Shown here one piece after another: positions 49,981-58,264 of a DNA stretch of 64,000 nucleotides. The notes under the pieces are model-generated. The model ran no database searches. It saw nothing but the letters and a program-made list of their open reading frames with translations, and was not told the DNA's origin. How positions within the stretch are numbered: the first letter of the stretch is position 1; the number at the start of each line of letters is the position of its first letter. This DNA comes from Chromobacterium haemolyticum DSM 19808. GTDB lineage: Bacteria; Pseudomonadota; Gammaproteobacteria; Burkholderiales; Chromobacteriaceae. Where the stretch lies: contig NZ_JONK01000001.1 in assembly GCF_000711885.1 (NCBI RefSeq), positions 186,001 to 250,000 on the forward strand, read 5' to 3'. The position numbers were made by a program, and so were the translations under genes.

Positions 49981-50982
49981 ATGTTAGGGCGCTTGTTGCA
50001 AAGATGGGGGCTGGATGCCGAAAGCCGGCAGCAGCAGCGGGAGTTGACGCAGGCGATAGAGTGCCTGATCGACGGCACGGACAAGCGCTTGCGCCTGACT
50101 CCCGGCTATCTGGAGGCGCTGGCGCCGGGCATGCGCGTTACCCAGGCTTATCTGTCCGAGTTGCCGAACCGAATGCCGGAGCCGCTGGAGTTATCCTTGC
50201 GCGGCTTTGCGCAGGACCCGAGGTTGGGTTTGTTGTTTTCCGGACCGGCCAGCCTGCTGTCCTGCCTGCGGCAGAGCGAGCCCCTGCGCAACTTTTTCTT
50301 GTCCGCCAGCCAGGGCGACGAGGCCTGGGCTTTACTGTCGATGGTGCGCAGCGAAACCGGCCGCCTGGGCGTGGCGATGGAGGGGGGAGAGTTGCGGCGC
50401 GAGGTGCCGCAGCAAGTGGTGAGCTTTGACGGCCATCGCTTGGCGATGCCCTGCGCGTCGCGCGAGCTGCTGCGCGAGAGCAGTGCGCGGCGCAGCGAGG
50501 AGATGCTGACCACGGTGATTGCGCGGCGCTTGAGCTTGCTGGAGCAGCTGCGTCAGACGCTGGACAACGAGATGTCGCGGCTACAGTTGCGTTTGAGCGT
50601 GCTGCGTTGCGAGGCCGGCACCGTGGTGGATGGAGCCTCGGACGGATCTCCTCTGCCTGACACCTGCGAAGGGGTGCAGCGACGCATGGAAGAGATCGAG
50701 CCGCAGTTGCGCGAGGCGCGCGGCGCGCTGAGTCTTGAGGGCCTGTTGGAAACCGTGCGCCATGTGTTGGAGCATCCTGCGGATTATTTCCGCTTGGAAT
50801 GGCGGACCTTGTACTTGAACCGCATGGGGGTGAAGCAGGATGCGCCCGGCGAGGACGCCACCGAGCTGGAGTTCGAGGAACTAGTGCTGGGGCAGGCTCA
50901 GCCTTTGCGTCGGGCCTTGATGCCGGTGCGGGTGACGCGTCAGGCCTTGGCGGAACTGGAACGGGAGTTCGGCAGCGACTGA
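49981..50982 (+). CDS. Hypothetical protein
   Basis: 333 residues, soluble, Leu- and Arg-rich, largely helical with a probable coiled coil at about 170-215 (RRLSLLEQLRQTLDNEMSRL). No signal peptide, membrane segment or recognised domain. AGGGGG precedes ATG 49981, immediately after a degenerate family A element. It ends in a terminator-bearing region. Codon use is typical of the genome, supporting a real gene. Confidence 0.75.
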   Translation: MLGRLLQRWGLDAESRQQQRELTQAIECLIDGTDKRLRLTPGYLEALAPGMRVTQAYLSELPNRMPEPLELSLRGFAQDPRLGLLFSGPASLLSCLRQSEPLRNFFLSASQGDEAWALLSMVRSETGRLGVAMEGGELRREVPQQVVSFDGHRLAMPCASRELLRESSARRSEEMLTTVIARRLSLLEQLRQTLDNEMSRLQLRLSVLRCEAGTVVDGASDGSPLPDTCEGVQRRMEEIEPQLREARGALSLEGLLETVRHVLEHPADYFRLEWRTLYLNRMGVKQDAPGEDATELEFEELVLGQAQPLRRALMPVRVTRQALAELEREFGSD

Positions 50983-51066
50983 AACAGATCCTGCTTCGTC
51001 AAAGCGGGCTGTGCAAAGCCGAAACAAGGGCTATGCTGGAACTGTAGAGTCGCTTTCGATCAGCCT

Positions 51067-51114
51067 TCAGGGCGGCTGATTGAGTCTGCCCCGGCACCAG
51101 GCCGGGGTTTTTTT
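51067..51114 (+). terminator. Tandem hairpins ending in a rho-independent terminator
   Basis: A first hairpin, TCAGCC-TTCAGG-GCGGCTGA, ends near 51080. A terminator follows, CCCCGGC-ACCAG-GCCGGGG (51089-51107), with seven T. It terminates the gene at 49981; the two-hairpin layout also resembles the 3-prime end of a small RNA. Confidence 0.88.
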
Positions 51115-51234
51115 GTGCCGGCCGCATCGCGATGGGATATTTTGCGGCCGGAACGCGCGATATGCCCGTCAGGGCTTGCTTTGTGCTATCCTTGCGCCCC
51201 TCTTCAGCAACGACTGTGACCCGTCACTCAAGCC

Positions 51235-51597
51235 ATGAAAGATCCTTGCGATCACTACACCTTCGATCTGATTGGCGGCGTCCGCAAAAAGCCGGGGCGT
51301 AAGCCCTTGGGCGAGCGCGCGATGACCGTGGCCGAGCGCAAGCGCCGCAGCCGCGAACTGCGTCGCAGTCGTCTGCAGGAGCTGTCGGTGACGGTGGAGC
51401 TGAGCCGCGACGCGCAGAAGTCCCTGGACAAGATGATAGAGTGGTGGGGTGTCAGCAAGAAGGAGGCGATCAATCGCGCGCTGATGATAGCCTGTCAATC
51501 GCAAACCGGGCGCACCGCTCAGCTGTTTGAATTCGAGCCGCCGCCGGAGGCGCGGCGCAAGGGTAAGAAGGCGGCGGGCGGCAAGCCCGATGCTTGA
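51235..51597 (+). CDS. Small basic protein, probable DNA-binding (RHH-like)
   Basis: 120 residues, strongly basic. It has KKPGRKPLGERAMTVAERKR (AT-hook-like GRKP), then LQELSVTVELSRDAQKSLDK and VSKKEAINRALMIAC, which has the strand-helix-helix look of ribbon-helix-helix regulators related to plasmid copy-control proteins. The C-terminus is a Lys-rich tail. The RHH assignment is by pattern only. Confidence 0.65.
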   Translation: MKDPCDHYTFDLIGGVRKKPGRKPLGERAMTVAERKRRSRELRRSRLQELSVTVELSRDAQKSLDKMIEWWGVSKKEAINRALMIACQSQTGRTAQLFEFEPPPEARRKGKKAAGGKPDA

Positions 51598-51613
51598 AGC
51601 GGAACGGACATGC

Positions 51614-51642
51614 AAAAGGCCGGGCAAATTGCCCGGCCTTTT
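51614..51642 (+). terminator. Terminator after the small basic protein gene
   Basis: AAAAGGCCGGGCAA-A-TTGCCCGGCCTTTT with trailing TTC; works in both directions. Confidence 0.9.
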
Positions 51643-51664
51643 TCTATTGAAGCATGGGTTTGGC

Positions 51665-51713
51665 GTCTGTTTGAGATTTTGTCCTCGCTCCCGAGAGCGT
51701 AAACAGGTTCTTA
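51665..51713 (+). repeat. Family A right-end fragment, copy A6
   Basis: GAGAGCGTAAACAGGTTCTTA preserves the right end of family A with a shortened left part (GTCTGTTTGAGATTTTGTCC). The terminal TTA is the TAA stop of the Hsp70-like gene read on the minus strand. Confidence 0.55.
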
Positions 51714-52976
51714 GCCGTAGCGTTTAGCCGCCTCGATCGCCAGGCCGCTGCCGATGCTGCCGAACAGGTCGCCCTCTACGTGACGGGCTTGGGGCAGCAG
51801 GCGCTTGATGCTGTCGCGCAGCGCCGGCACGCCGCTGGAGCCGCCGGTGAAGAAGACAGTGTCGATGTCGCCGGCCTGGGTGCAGGCGTCCGTTAGCAAT
51901 TGCCGCACGGTGGCGCCAATCTGGGTCAGCATCGCGTCGATGCTCTGGTTGAACTGATCGCGGCTCAACTCGCAGCGCAAGCCCGACTCTATGTGGCCGA
52001 GGTCCAACTGATGGAAGGCTTCGTCCGACAGCGCGATCTTGGCGGTTTCCACCTGCATTGCCAGCCGGTGGCCGGCGCGGTCTTGGATCAGGCGGAACAG
52101 TCGATCCAGAACCTGGGGTTGCGCGGCATCGCGATGCACGTCTTGCAGGTCCATCCAGGCTTTGCGGGTGTATGCGAAGTTGATGGTGTGCCAGGTGGCC
52201 AGGTTGAAATATTGGCTGGACGGCATCTCCGCGTTATTGCGCAAGCGGCTTTTGAAGCCGAACAGAGGCATTACGCCGTGCAGGCTCAATTGCTTGTCGA
52301 AGTCCGTGCCGCCGATATGCACGCCGCCGGTGGCGAGGATGTCGTCGCGGCGCTCGTCCAGGCGATGGCGCTCGGGCGCCAGCCGGATCAGGGTGAAGTC
52401 CGAGGTGCCGCCGCCGATGTCGACGATCAGCACCAGCTCTTCGCGGTCCAGCCGGGCTTCGTAGTCGAAGGCGGCTGCGATGGGTTCGAACTGGAAGGAC
52501 ACTTCTTTGAAACCGACCTGGCGCGCAATCTCGCCCAGCGTCGACTCCGCTTCGGCGTCGGCCTTGGGGTTGTCGTCGACAAAGTGGACGGGTCGGCCCA
52601 GCACCACTTGTTCGAATGGGCGGTCGGCGGCGCGGTCGGCGCGCAATTTCAGCTCCTGGATGAACAGGCTGAGCAGGTGGCGGAAGGGAAGCGCCTTGCC
52701 TTGCACTTCGGTCTGGCTGTCGATCAGGTTGGAGCCCAGCAGGCTTTTCAGCGAACGCATCAGCCGGCCTTCGTAGCCTTCCATGTATTCCTGCAGCGCC
52801 AGCCGGCCGAACACGGAATGATCCTCCTCGTAGTTGAAGAAAACCACCGAGGGCAAGGTGATCTTGCCGTCCTCCAGCGTCAGTAGAGTGGCTTGGTTCG
52901 GGCGCAGCCATCCCACGGTGGAGTTGGATGTGCCAAAGTCAATGCCGCAGGCGCGGGCCGTAGTCTGCGTGTTCAT
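51711..52976 (-). CDS. Hsp70-like protein of the YegD type
   Basis: 421 residues, only the ATPase half of Hsp70. Phosphate-1 loop is ACGIDFGTSNSTVGW (about 9-23), phosphate-2 VLIVDIGGGTSDFTL and adenosine motif VFFTGGSSGVPALRDSI. No substrate-binding domain. YegD-type proteins are orphan DnaK relatives of unsettled function. ATG 52976 has GGGAGGG; the upstream open frame is antisense to the next gene. The stop codon is contributed by a family A fragment. Confidence 0.9.
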   Translation of the reverse strand: MNTQTTARACGIDFGTSNSTVGWLRPNQATLLTLEDGKITLPSVVFFNYEEDHSVFGRLALQEYMEGYEGRLMRSLKSLLGSNLIDSQTEVQGKALPFRHLLSLFIQELKLRADRAADRPFEQVVLGRPVHFVDDNPKADAEAESTLGEIARQVGFKEVSFQFEPIAAAFDYEARLDREELVLIVDIGGGTSDFTLIRLAPERHRLDERRDDILATGGVHIGGTDFDKQLSLHGVMPLFGFKSRLRNNAEMPSSQYFNLATWHTINFAYTRKAWMDLQDVHRDAAQPQVLDRLFRLIQDRAGHRLAMQVETAKIALSDEAFHQLDLGHIESGLRCELSRDQFNQSIDAMLTQIGATVRQLLTDACTQAGDIDTVFFTGGSSGVPALRDSIKRLLPQARHVEGDLFGSIGSGLAIEAAKRYG

Positions 52977-53190
52977 ATTCCCTCCCGTAAAGCGAGGCGC
53001 GATGGTACGCGGATTGACGCGGCAAGGGAAGGCTTTAGCTGCCGAATCAAGCGTTTTGTCGCGCAGGCGTCGTCGATTGCGCCTGCCTTTTGGCCGGGGC
53101 GCGCGGTGGCCGCGGTGTAATGGGTATATGCTGAAAGCGCGTTCCGCATGAGCTGGCGCGGATAATGGACTGAATGGAAAGGATCCGGGC

Positions 53191-53859
53191 ATGAATAAAC
53201 TGATCGTGATGTTTGTTGCATTGGCGCTGGGCAGCGGCAGCCTGTCCGGCTGCGCGAATATGTCCGAAACACAGAAGGACACCGGTACCGGCGCGGCAAT
53301 TGGGGCCGTGGCCGGCGCGGTGCTGGGTGGCCTGACCGCGGGAGGCAATCCGGGCCGTAGCGCGGCCACCGGGGCGGCCTTGGGCGCGGCGCTGGGCGCT
53401 GGCGGCGGTTATTTGTGGTCCAAGCACATGCAGGAGCAGAAGGCCGCGATGGAACAAGCGACCAAGGGTTCCGGCGTTAGCGTCAGCCAGACCGCCGACA
53501 ATCAACTGAAGCTGGATATTCCCAGCGATGTGTCTTTCGACGTGGGGCGTTACGATATCAAGCCCAATCTGCGGCCGATTCTCGATCGTTTCGCCGCCAC
53601 CTTGAATCAGAATCCGGTGACCACGGTGAGCATCGTTGGCCATGCCGATAATACCGGTACCAATGCGGTCAACGACCCGCTATCGCTAAATCGTGCTCGT
53701 GCTACGCGCGACTATCTGACCGCGCGTGGCGTGGCCGAGGGGCGGATCAGCATTACTGGCCGCGGATCGCATGAGCCGGTGGCTAGCAACGCCAGCGCGG
53801 CGGGGCGGGCGAAGAACAGGCGAGTGGAAATCTTCGTGGGCGAGGCCGCGCGCGGCTAA
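53191..53859 (+). CDS. OmpA-family lipoprotein (YiaD-like)
   Basis: 222 residues: lipoprotein signal (LALGSGSLSGCANMS), a Gly-zipper hydrophobic region (GTGAAIGAVAGAVLGGLTAG; further repeats to about residue 75) and a C-terminal OmpA peptidoglycan-binding domain (SDVSFDVGRYDIKPNL, VSIVGHADNTGTNAVN, LSLNRARATRDYL, GRGSHEPVASN). It anchors the outer membrane to peptidoglycan. The TAA stop is the first base triplet of a family A element. Confidence 0.92.
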   Translation: MNKLIVMFVALALGSGSLSGCANMSETQKDTGTGAAIGAVAGAVLGGLTAGGNPGRSAATGAALGAALGAGGGYLWSKHMQEQKAAMEQATKGSGVSVSQTADNQLKLDIPSDVSFDVGRYDIKPNLRPILDRFAATLNQNPVTTVSIVGHADNTGTNAVNDPLSLNRARATRDYLTARGVAEGRISITGRGSHEPVASNASAAGRAKNRRVEIFVGEAARG

Positions 53860-54005
53860 GAACCTGTTTACGATCTGCTGCGCGTCGTGAGACGTCGTAT
53901 GGTGAGTGCCGTTTCGAAATGCTCATGCACCACTCCTACATTCCGCTTTTTCGCTCGTTTTCGCCTTGTCTCGCTCTTGCTCGCGAGATTGTGAACAGGT
54001 TCTAA
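53857..54005 (+). repeat. Family A element, copy A7
   Basis: TAAGAACCTGTTTACGATCT at the left and AGATTGTGAACAGGTTCTAA at the right: nearly perfect 20-bp terminal inverted repeats. Interior GCTTCGAAATG-type and CATTCCGCTTTTTCGC blocks are shared with A4, A8, A9 and A10. The first TAA is the stop of the OmpA-like gene. Confidence 0.95.
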
Positions 54006-54179
54006 GGCGAGGGGTTGGCGGGAGGGGCGGGCGTCGCAGGCGACGCGCCGCCCTTTTTCTTTTGCCGACTCTTGCCGTGCATGTGAGCGCCAATTGTTAA
54101 ATTTCAAATGTAATACGTAATATATTTTAAAGTGCCGCTTTGCTAGAATGTCGGCCACGATAAACGAGCATTTTCAGGC

Positions 54180-55247
54180 ATGGCGACAGACATTTATTCG
54201 CGTATCCGGCAGGCGGCGTTCGAGCTGGTGGGCGAGGGCGTATGGCCGACGGTGCTGGAGGTTCGGGCCAGAATCGGCGCGGGCTCCAACACGACGATCA
54301 ACAACACCTTGAAAGAATGGCGACAGGAGTTTTTGTCGCGGGTGGCGATCTCGTCACGGCGGCCGGATTGGCCGGCCGGCCTGGCCGAAGCTTTCGAACA
54401 GGTATGGCAGCGGGCCTGCGACGAAGCGGATGGGCGGCTGGAGTCTTTGCGTCAGGACGCGGAAACCGCAGTGGCGCAGGCCGCGGCGGAGACTCGAGAG
54501 CTAAAGGACAGCTTGGCTGCGCGCCAGGCCGAGCTGCAATCCGCCTTGCGTGAGCTAGAGTTGCGGGCCGCGCGGTTGGCGGACCTGGAAGGACGCTTGC
54601 AGGGAGAGGAAACCCGGCGTCAGATGTTGGAGCGGGCGGGGCGGGAGCAGGAGGCGAGGCTGGAGCAGGCCCGGAAGGAAATGGCCGAGGTCCGGCGTCA
54701 GGCTGAGCAGCGTCAGCAGGAGCTTGAGGAGCGCGCGGAGCAGAAGGTGCAGGAGGCGCGCGAAGAAGCCGCCAGACGCGAGTCCCTGGCTTATGAGCGT
54801 CTGGAAGGTTTGCGGCTGAGGCTTTACGAGCAAATGGAAGAGGAGCGCCGGGCCATGCAACAGGCGCAGGCCCGCCAGGAAGAGGCTTTGCAACAAAGCC
54901 GGCGCGAGCGGACTCGACTGGAGGGGGAGTGGCGCGACCGCCTCGCAGAGCGCGAGCGAGACAACGGCAGGCTGGAGGCGAGGCTGGAGTGGCTGGAAGG
55001 GCGCAACGCGGCTTTGGAGCAGGACGCGCTGAGGCAGGCTGTGCAATTGGAACAGACCTCGGCACGCTTGCTGGACATGGCCAGCGAGAACAGCCGGCTG
55101 GCCGGAGAGATGAATCTGGGCGCCGAGCGGCAACTGGCGCGTCTGGTGGAGTTGCTGGCCGTCTCGCGTCAGGAGCTGTTGACGTTGGACGAGGCCGGCT
55201 TGCGCGAGTGGTTGGGCCGGCAGCTGCAATTGCCCCTATTAGGCTAA
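54180..55247 (+). CDS. KfrA-like DNA-binding coiled-coil protein
   Basis: 355 residues: an N-terminal KfrA_N-type DNA-binding domain (IYSRIRQAAFELVGEGVWPT, VRARIGAGSNTTINNTLKEW, about 1-60) followed by a very long Glu/Arg/Ala coiled coil (about 75-330). KfrA proteins of IncP plasmids are autoregulators that form filaments; chromosomal relatives are poorly studied. The upstream region contains an AT-rich stretch (TTAAATTTCAAATGTAATAC) that may be its own target. Confidence 0.85.
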   Translation: MATDIYSRIRQAAFELVGEGVWPTVLEVRARIGAGSNTTINNTLKEWRQEFLSRVAISSRRPDWPAGLAEAFEQVWQRACDEADGRLESLRQDAETAVAQAAAETRELKDSLAARQAELQSALRELELRAARLADLEGRLQGEETRRQMLERAGREQEARLEQARKEMAEVRRQAEQRQQELEERAEQKVQEAREEAARRESLAYERLEGLRLRLYEQMEEERRAMQQAQARQEEALQQSRRERTRLEGEWRDRLAERERDNGRLEARLEWLEGRNAALEQDALRQAVQLEQTSARLLDMASENSRLAGEMNLGAERQLARLVELLAVSRQELLTLDEAGLREWLGRQLQLPLLG

Positions 55248-55348
55248 CTGCGCTCCGGACGCGTGTTTCTACTAAGTGCTTGCCACGATGTCGCTTGTAG
55301 CGGGCTTTGTTAGTTTGTCGAGATAGGATTGTCTTTATTGGAGGCAAT

Positions 55349-55585
55349 ATGACTTTCGGCGAATACTACCGCGCCCCGGCGCTGATCTCCTTGCTGGCCT
55401 TGTTCGTGTGGTGTGGATTGTGCTGGGCGGACGCTGGATCTTTCTGGCAGGGCTTGCTGGCTATGGTTACGGGCAAAAATCTGTCCATTCTGTCCGGTCT
55501 GGTCGTGTTTTGGATTTTGGAGCTGGCGGGGCGAGTGTGGTTGCGGCCTCGAGAGGGGCGCGATTCAATGCGTTTGCAGCTCTAG
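55349..55585 (+). CDS. Small membrane protein
   Basis: 78 residues with two predicted membrane segments (LISLLALFVWCGLCW and SILSGLVVFWILELAGRVWL). TGGAGG precedes ATG 55349. No family recognised. A terminator follows immediately. Confidence 0.65.
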   Translation: MTFGEYYRAPALISLLALFVWCGLCWADAGSFWQGLLAMVTGKNLSILSGLVVFWILELAGRVWLRPREGRDSMRLQL

Positions 55586-55607
55586 CCGGTGAAGCCGGCC
55601 TGATAAT

Positions 55608-55637
55608 GAAAAAGCGCGCCTGTTGGCGCGCTTTTTC
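55608..55637 (+). terminator. Terminator after the small membrane protein gene
   Basis: GAAAAAGCGCGCC-TGTT-GGCGCGCTTTTTC, perfect 13-bp arms with a T-run. Confidence 0.92.
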
Positions 55638-55689
55638 ATGGTCGGAAGGTATTTCCAGCGCCGTATCACTGAAGCGCGGCAAGCGCTTG

Positions 55690-55832
55690 GAGCCTATTTG
55701 CGATCTGCCGCGCGTCGGCGATACGGCGTTGAAAACCGCTTCGAAATGTTCATACGCCACCTGTACATTCCGCTTTTTCGCTCGTTTCCGCCTTGTCTCG
55801 TCTTAGCTCGCGAGATCGTAAACAGGTTCTTA
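55690..55832 (+). repeat. Family A element, copy A8
   Basis: GAGCCTATTTGCGATCTGCC at the left and CGCGAGATCGTAAACAGGTT at the right; interior TTCGAAATGTTCATACGCCA and TTCCGCTTTTTCGCTCG. It is directly followed by family B copy B1 with a shared TA. Confidence 0.92.
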
Positions 55833-55947
55833 GAGCCGCTAACAAAACCTCGCAGAGAACCTGAGCCAAGGCGCGCCGACGCTGGCAGTACAAGTGGTAC
55901 GACAAGGAGGCGCAACGCAGGATCAGGGGTTTTGTTAGCGGGTCTTA
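55831..55947 (+). repeat. Family B element, copy B1
   Basis: AGAGCCGCTAACAAAACC at the left and GGTTTTGTTAGCGGGTCTTA at the right are inverted copies. Interior: GGCGCGCCGACGCTGGCAG, TACAAGTGGTACGACAAGG, AGGCGCAACGCAGGATCAGG. Reverse orientation relative to B2. The terminal TTA forms the stop codon of msrC on the minus strand. Confidence 0.92.
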
Positions 55948-56427
55948 AAACAGGCGGGTAAGACCCGCCGCGATGCGTTCCAGGTATTCGGCGTCCACCG
56001 CGTCGAAGCTGGCTAGTTCGCTGGAGTCCACGTCCAGCACCGCGACCACTTCGCCGTCGGCGTTGCGGACCGGCACCACGATTTCCGAGCGCGCGCTGGA
56101 TGAGCAGGCGATATGACCGGGAAAGGCGTCGACATCTTCCACCACCAGGGTGGCGCCGGCCTGCCAGGCGCTGCCGCACACGCCTTTGCCGAAGGGGATG
56201 CGGGTGCAGGCGATTGGGCCCTGGAAGGGACCTAGCACCAATTGTTTGTCCTTGACCAGATAAAAGCCGGTCCACAGCCAATCGAAGCTGCTGTGCAAGG
56301 CGGCGCAGAGATTGGCCAGCGCGGCGATTTGGTCCGTCTCGGATTCAATCAGCGCCAGCGCCTGCGGCAATAGGGTTTGGTAGCGCTCTTGTTTGTCTGC
56401 GCCGTGGACGATCAGGTGTTCTGCCAT
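55945..56427 (-). CDS. msrC: Free methionine-(R)-sulfoxide reductase (GAF domain)
   Basis: 160 residues, a single GAF domain that reduces free Met-R-sulfoxide. The three redox cysteines are visible in PIACTRIPFGKGVCGSAW and GHIACSSSARSEIVVPV, and LDVDSSELASFDAVDAEYLE closes the domain. ATG 56427 (MAEHLIVHG) is chosen because it begins homology; the frame is open 18 codons further. The stop codon TAA is part of family B copy B1. Confidence 0.93.
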   Translation of the reverse strand: MAEHLIVHGADKQERYQTLLPQALALIESETDQIAALANLCAALHSSFDWLWTGFYLVKDKQLVLGPFQGPIACTRIPFGKGVCGSAWQAGATLVVEDVDAFPGHIACSSSARSEIVVPVRNADGEVVAVLDVDSSELASFDAVDAEYLERIAAGLTRLF

Positions 56428-56479
56428 GGGTATGTCGGGGTGTGGCTTGGGAAGGCGATAGCATACACAGCGGACGGAC

Positions 56480-56510
56480 AAAAAGAAAACGCCGCCCGGC
56501 GGGGCGGCGT
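56480..56510 (-). terminator. Terminator of phbB
   Basis: Minus strand ACGCCGCC-N6-GGCGGCGT followed by TTTTCTTTTT, 24 nt past the phbB stop. Confidence 0.9.
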
Positions 56511-56533
56511 CGCATGGCGGGCAGCGGCCCGGT

Positions 56534-57274
56534 TTACATCATGTGCTGGCCGCCGTTCATCGCCACGTTGGCGCCGGTGATGAAGCCCGCCTGTTCGGAG
56601 GCGAGGAAGGTCACCAAGGCGGCGATTTCCTCGGGCTTGCCCAAGCGGCCCACCGGAATCTGGGCGATGATCTTGTTGCGAACGTCTTCCGCCACCGCCA
56701 TCACCATATCAGTGGCGATGTAGCCGGGCGAAATGGTGTTGACGGTCACGCCCTTGCGCGCCACTTCCTGCGCCAAGGCCATGGTGAAACCGTGCATGCC
56801 GGCCTTGGCCGCGGAGTAGTTGGTCTGGCCGAACTGGCCCTTCTGGCCGTTGATCGACGAAATGTTGATGATGCGGCCGAAGCCCCGGTCGCTCATCCCG
56901 TCCACCACCGGCTTGGTCATATTGAAAAGCGAATCCAGATTGGTGCGCAGCACCGCGTCCCAGTCTTCCTTGGTCTGCTTCTTGAAGCTGCAGTCGCGGG
57001 TAATGCCGGCGTTATTGACCAGCACGTCGATCGGCCCCAGGTCTTTGGCCACCTTTTCGGCCAGTCCCTTGCAGGCTGCGGTGTCGGTGACATCGCATTG
57101 ATAGGCGTGGATATCCTTCAGTCCCAGCCCCTTCATGTCGGCGAGCCAGGCTTGCTCGCGGCCGGGCTTACTGTAGGTGGTGACTACGATGTGACCGCTT
57201 TCAGCGAGGGCTTTGCAGATGGCGGTGCCAATACCGCCCATGCCGCCGGTTACGAGTGCGATTCGCTTAGTCAT
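56534..57274 (-). CDS. phbB: Acetoacetyl-CoA reductase
   Basis: 246 residues, NADPH-dependent SDR of polyhydroxybutyrate synthesis. It has VTGGMGGIGTAICKAL, NNAGITRDCSFKKQTKEDW, the catalytic Ser in NISSINGQKGQFGQTNY with YSAAKAG, and GYIATDMV. The KKQT and NGQKGQFGQ segments are typical of PhaB rather than FabG. No phaA or phaC is adjacent in the window. Own terminator downstream. Confidence 0.95.
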   Translation of the reverse strand: MTKRIALVTGGMGGIGTAICKALAESGHIVVTTYSKPGREQAWLADMKGLGLKDIHAYQCDVTDTAACKGLAEKVAKDLGPIDVLVNNAGITRDCSFKKQTKEDWDAVLRTNLDSLFNMTKPVVDGMSDRGFGRIINISSINGQKGQFGQTNYSAAKAGMHGFTMALAQEVARKGVTVNTISPGYIATDMVMAVAEDVRNKIIAQIPVGRLGKPEEIAALVTFLASEQAGFITGANVAMNGGQHMM

Positions 57275-57388
57275 GGTGCTGGCTCCTTATTAGCTGTCTG
57301 TCTGGATATGCTTATGCGATACGACTTTCAGTTTTTTAGGATAAATGAATTACCCGTGTATGTGAATGGAAAGTACGCATACCTTTCG

Positions 57389-58264
57389 TCACGGCTTGGA
57401 TGGTGAAAGTTCATCCGTTAGACGCTGCAGCAAAGACAGCCGGGACTTGACGATGGCGCCGGATTCACATGCGGTCATGATGGCACAGTTCGGTTCCACG
57501 CGGTGCGAACAATTGTGAAAGCGGCATTGACCTATCAGCGGGCGCATTTCCGGGAAGTAACGGGTCAGTTCCGCGGCTTTCAAATGCTTGAGGCCAAACT
57601 CTTGCAAGCCGGGGGAATCAATCAGGTGGCTGTCCGCGTTCAGATGGTAGAGCGTGGCGTGGGTGGTGGTGTGGCGGCCGGAGTCCAAGGCGGTGGAGAT
57701 GTCGCCGATGCGGGCATTGGCGTCCGGCAGCAGCGCATTGGTCAGCGTGGATTTGCCCATGCCGGACTGGCCGACGAAAACGCTGGTCTGGCCTTGCAGC
57801 AGCGGCAGCAACGGCGCGACATCCTGCTTGGCGGACAGGGTGACCACCTTGTAGCCCAGGCGCCGGTACAGGTCCAGTTTGAGCAGCAAGCTCGCGGTTT
57901 CCGGCAAGTCCGCCTTGTTGACCACGATGACGGGGTCGATGTCGCCGGCTTCCGCCGCGATCAGGCAGCGGCCCAGCAACTCCTCGTTGGGGCTGGGCAC
58001 CGCGGCGATCACGAACAGGATGCGGCTTACATTGGCGGCGATGACCTTGGTTTTCCAGTCGTCCTGGCGATAGAGCAGGCTGCGGCGCTCCTGCGAGCGC
58101 TCGATGACCGCCTGTTCCTTGTTTTGCACCAGAATGTCCACCCAGTCGCCGCAGGCGAAGTCGACGCGCTTGCCGCGGGTGGTGCAATCGTAAACTTGGC
58201 CCTCGGATTCGACGATGAAACGGCGGCCGTGGCTGCGGATGATTTGTCCAGTCTGACCTGTCAT
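57389..58264 (-). CDS. rsgA: Ribosome small-subunit GTPase RsgA
   Basis: 291 residues: OB-fold (about 1-65), circularly permuted GTPase with G4 VVNKADLPE before G1 GQSGMGKSTLTN and G3 DSPGLQEFG, and a zinc knuckle CRFHNCSHRVEPNC near the end. It assists late 30S subunit maturation. The start overlaps the phhB stop (ATGA). Confidence 0.96.
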   Translation of the reverse strand: MTGQTGQIIRSHGRRFIVESEGQVYDCTTRGKRVDFACGDWVDILVQNKEQAVIERSQERRSLLYRQDDWKTKVIAANVSRILFVIAAVPSPNEELLGRCLIAAEAGDIDPVIVVNKADLPETASLLLKLDLYRRLGYKVVTLSAKQDVAPLLPLLQGQTSVFVGQSGMGKSTLTNALLPDANARIGDISTALDSGRHTTTHATLYHLNADSHLIDSPGLQEFGLKHLKAAELTRYFPEMRPLIGQCRFHNCSHRVEPNCAIMTACESGAIVKSRLSLLQRLTDELSPSKP

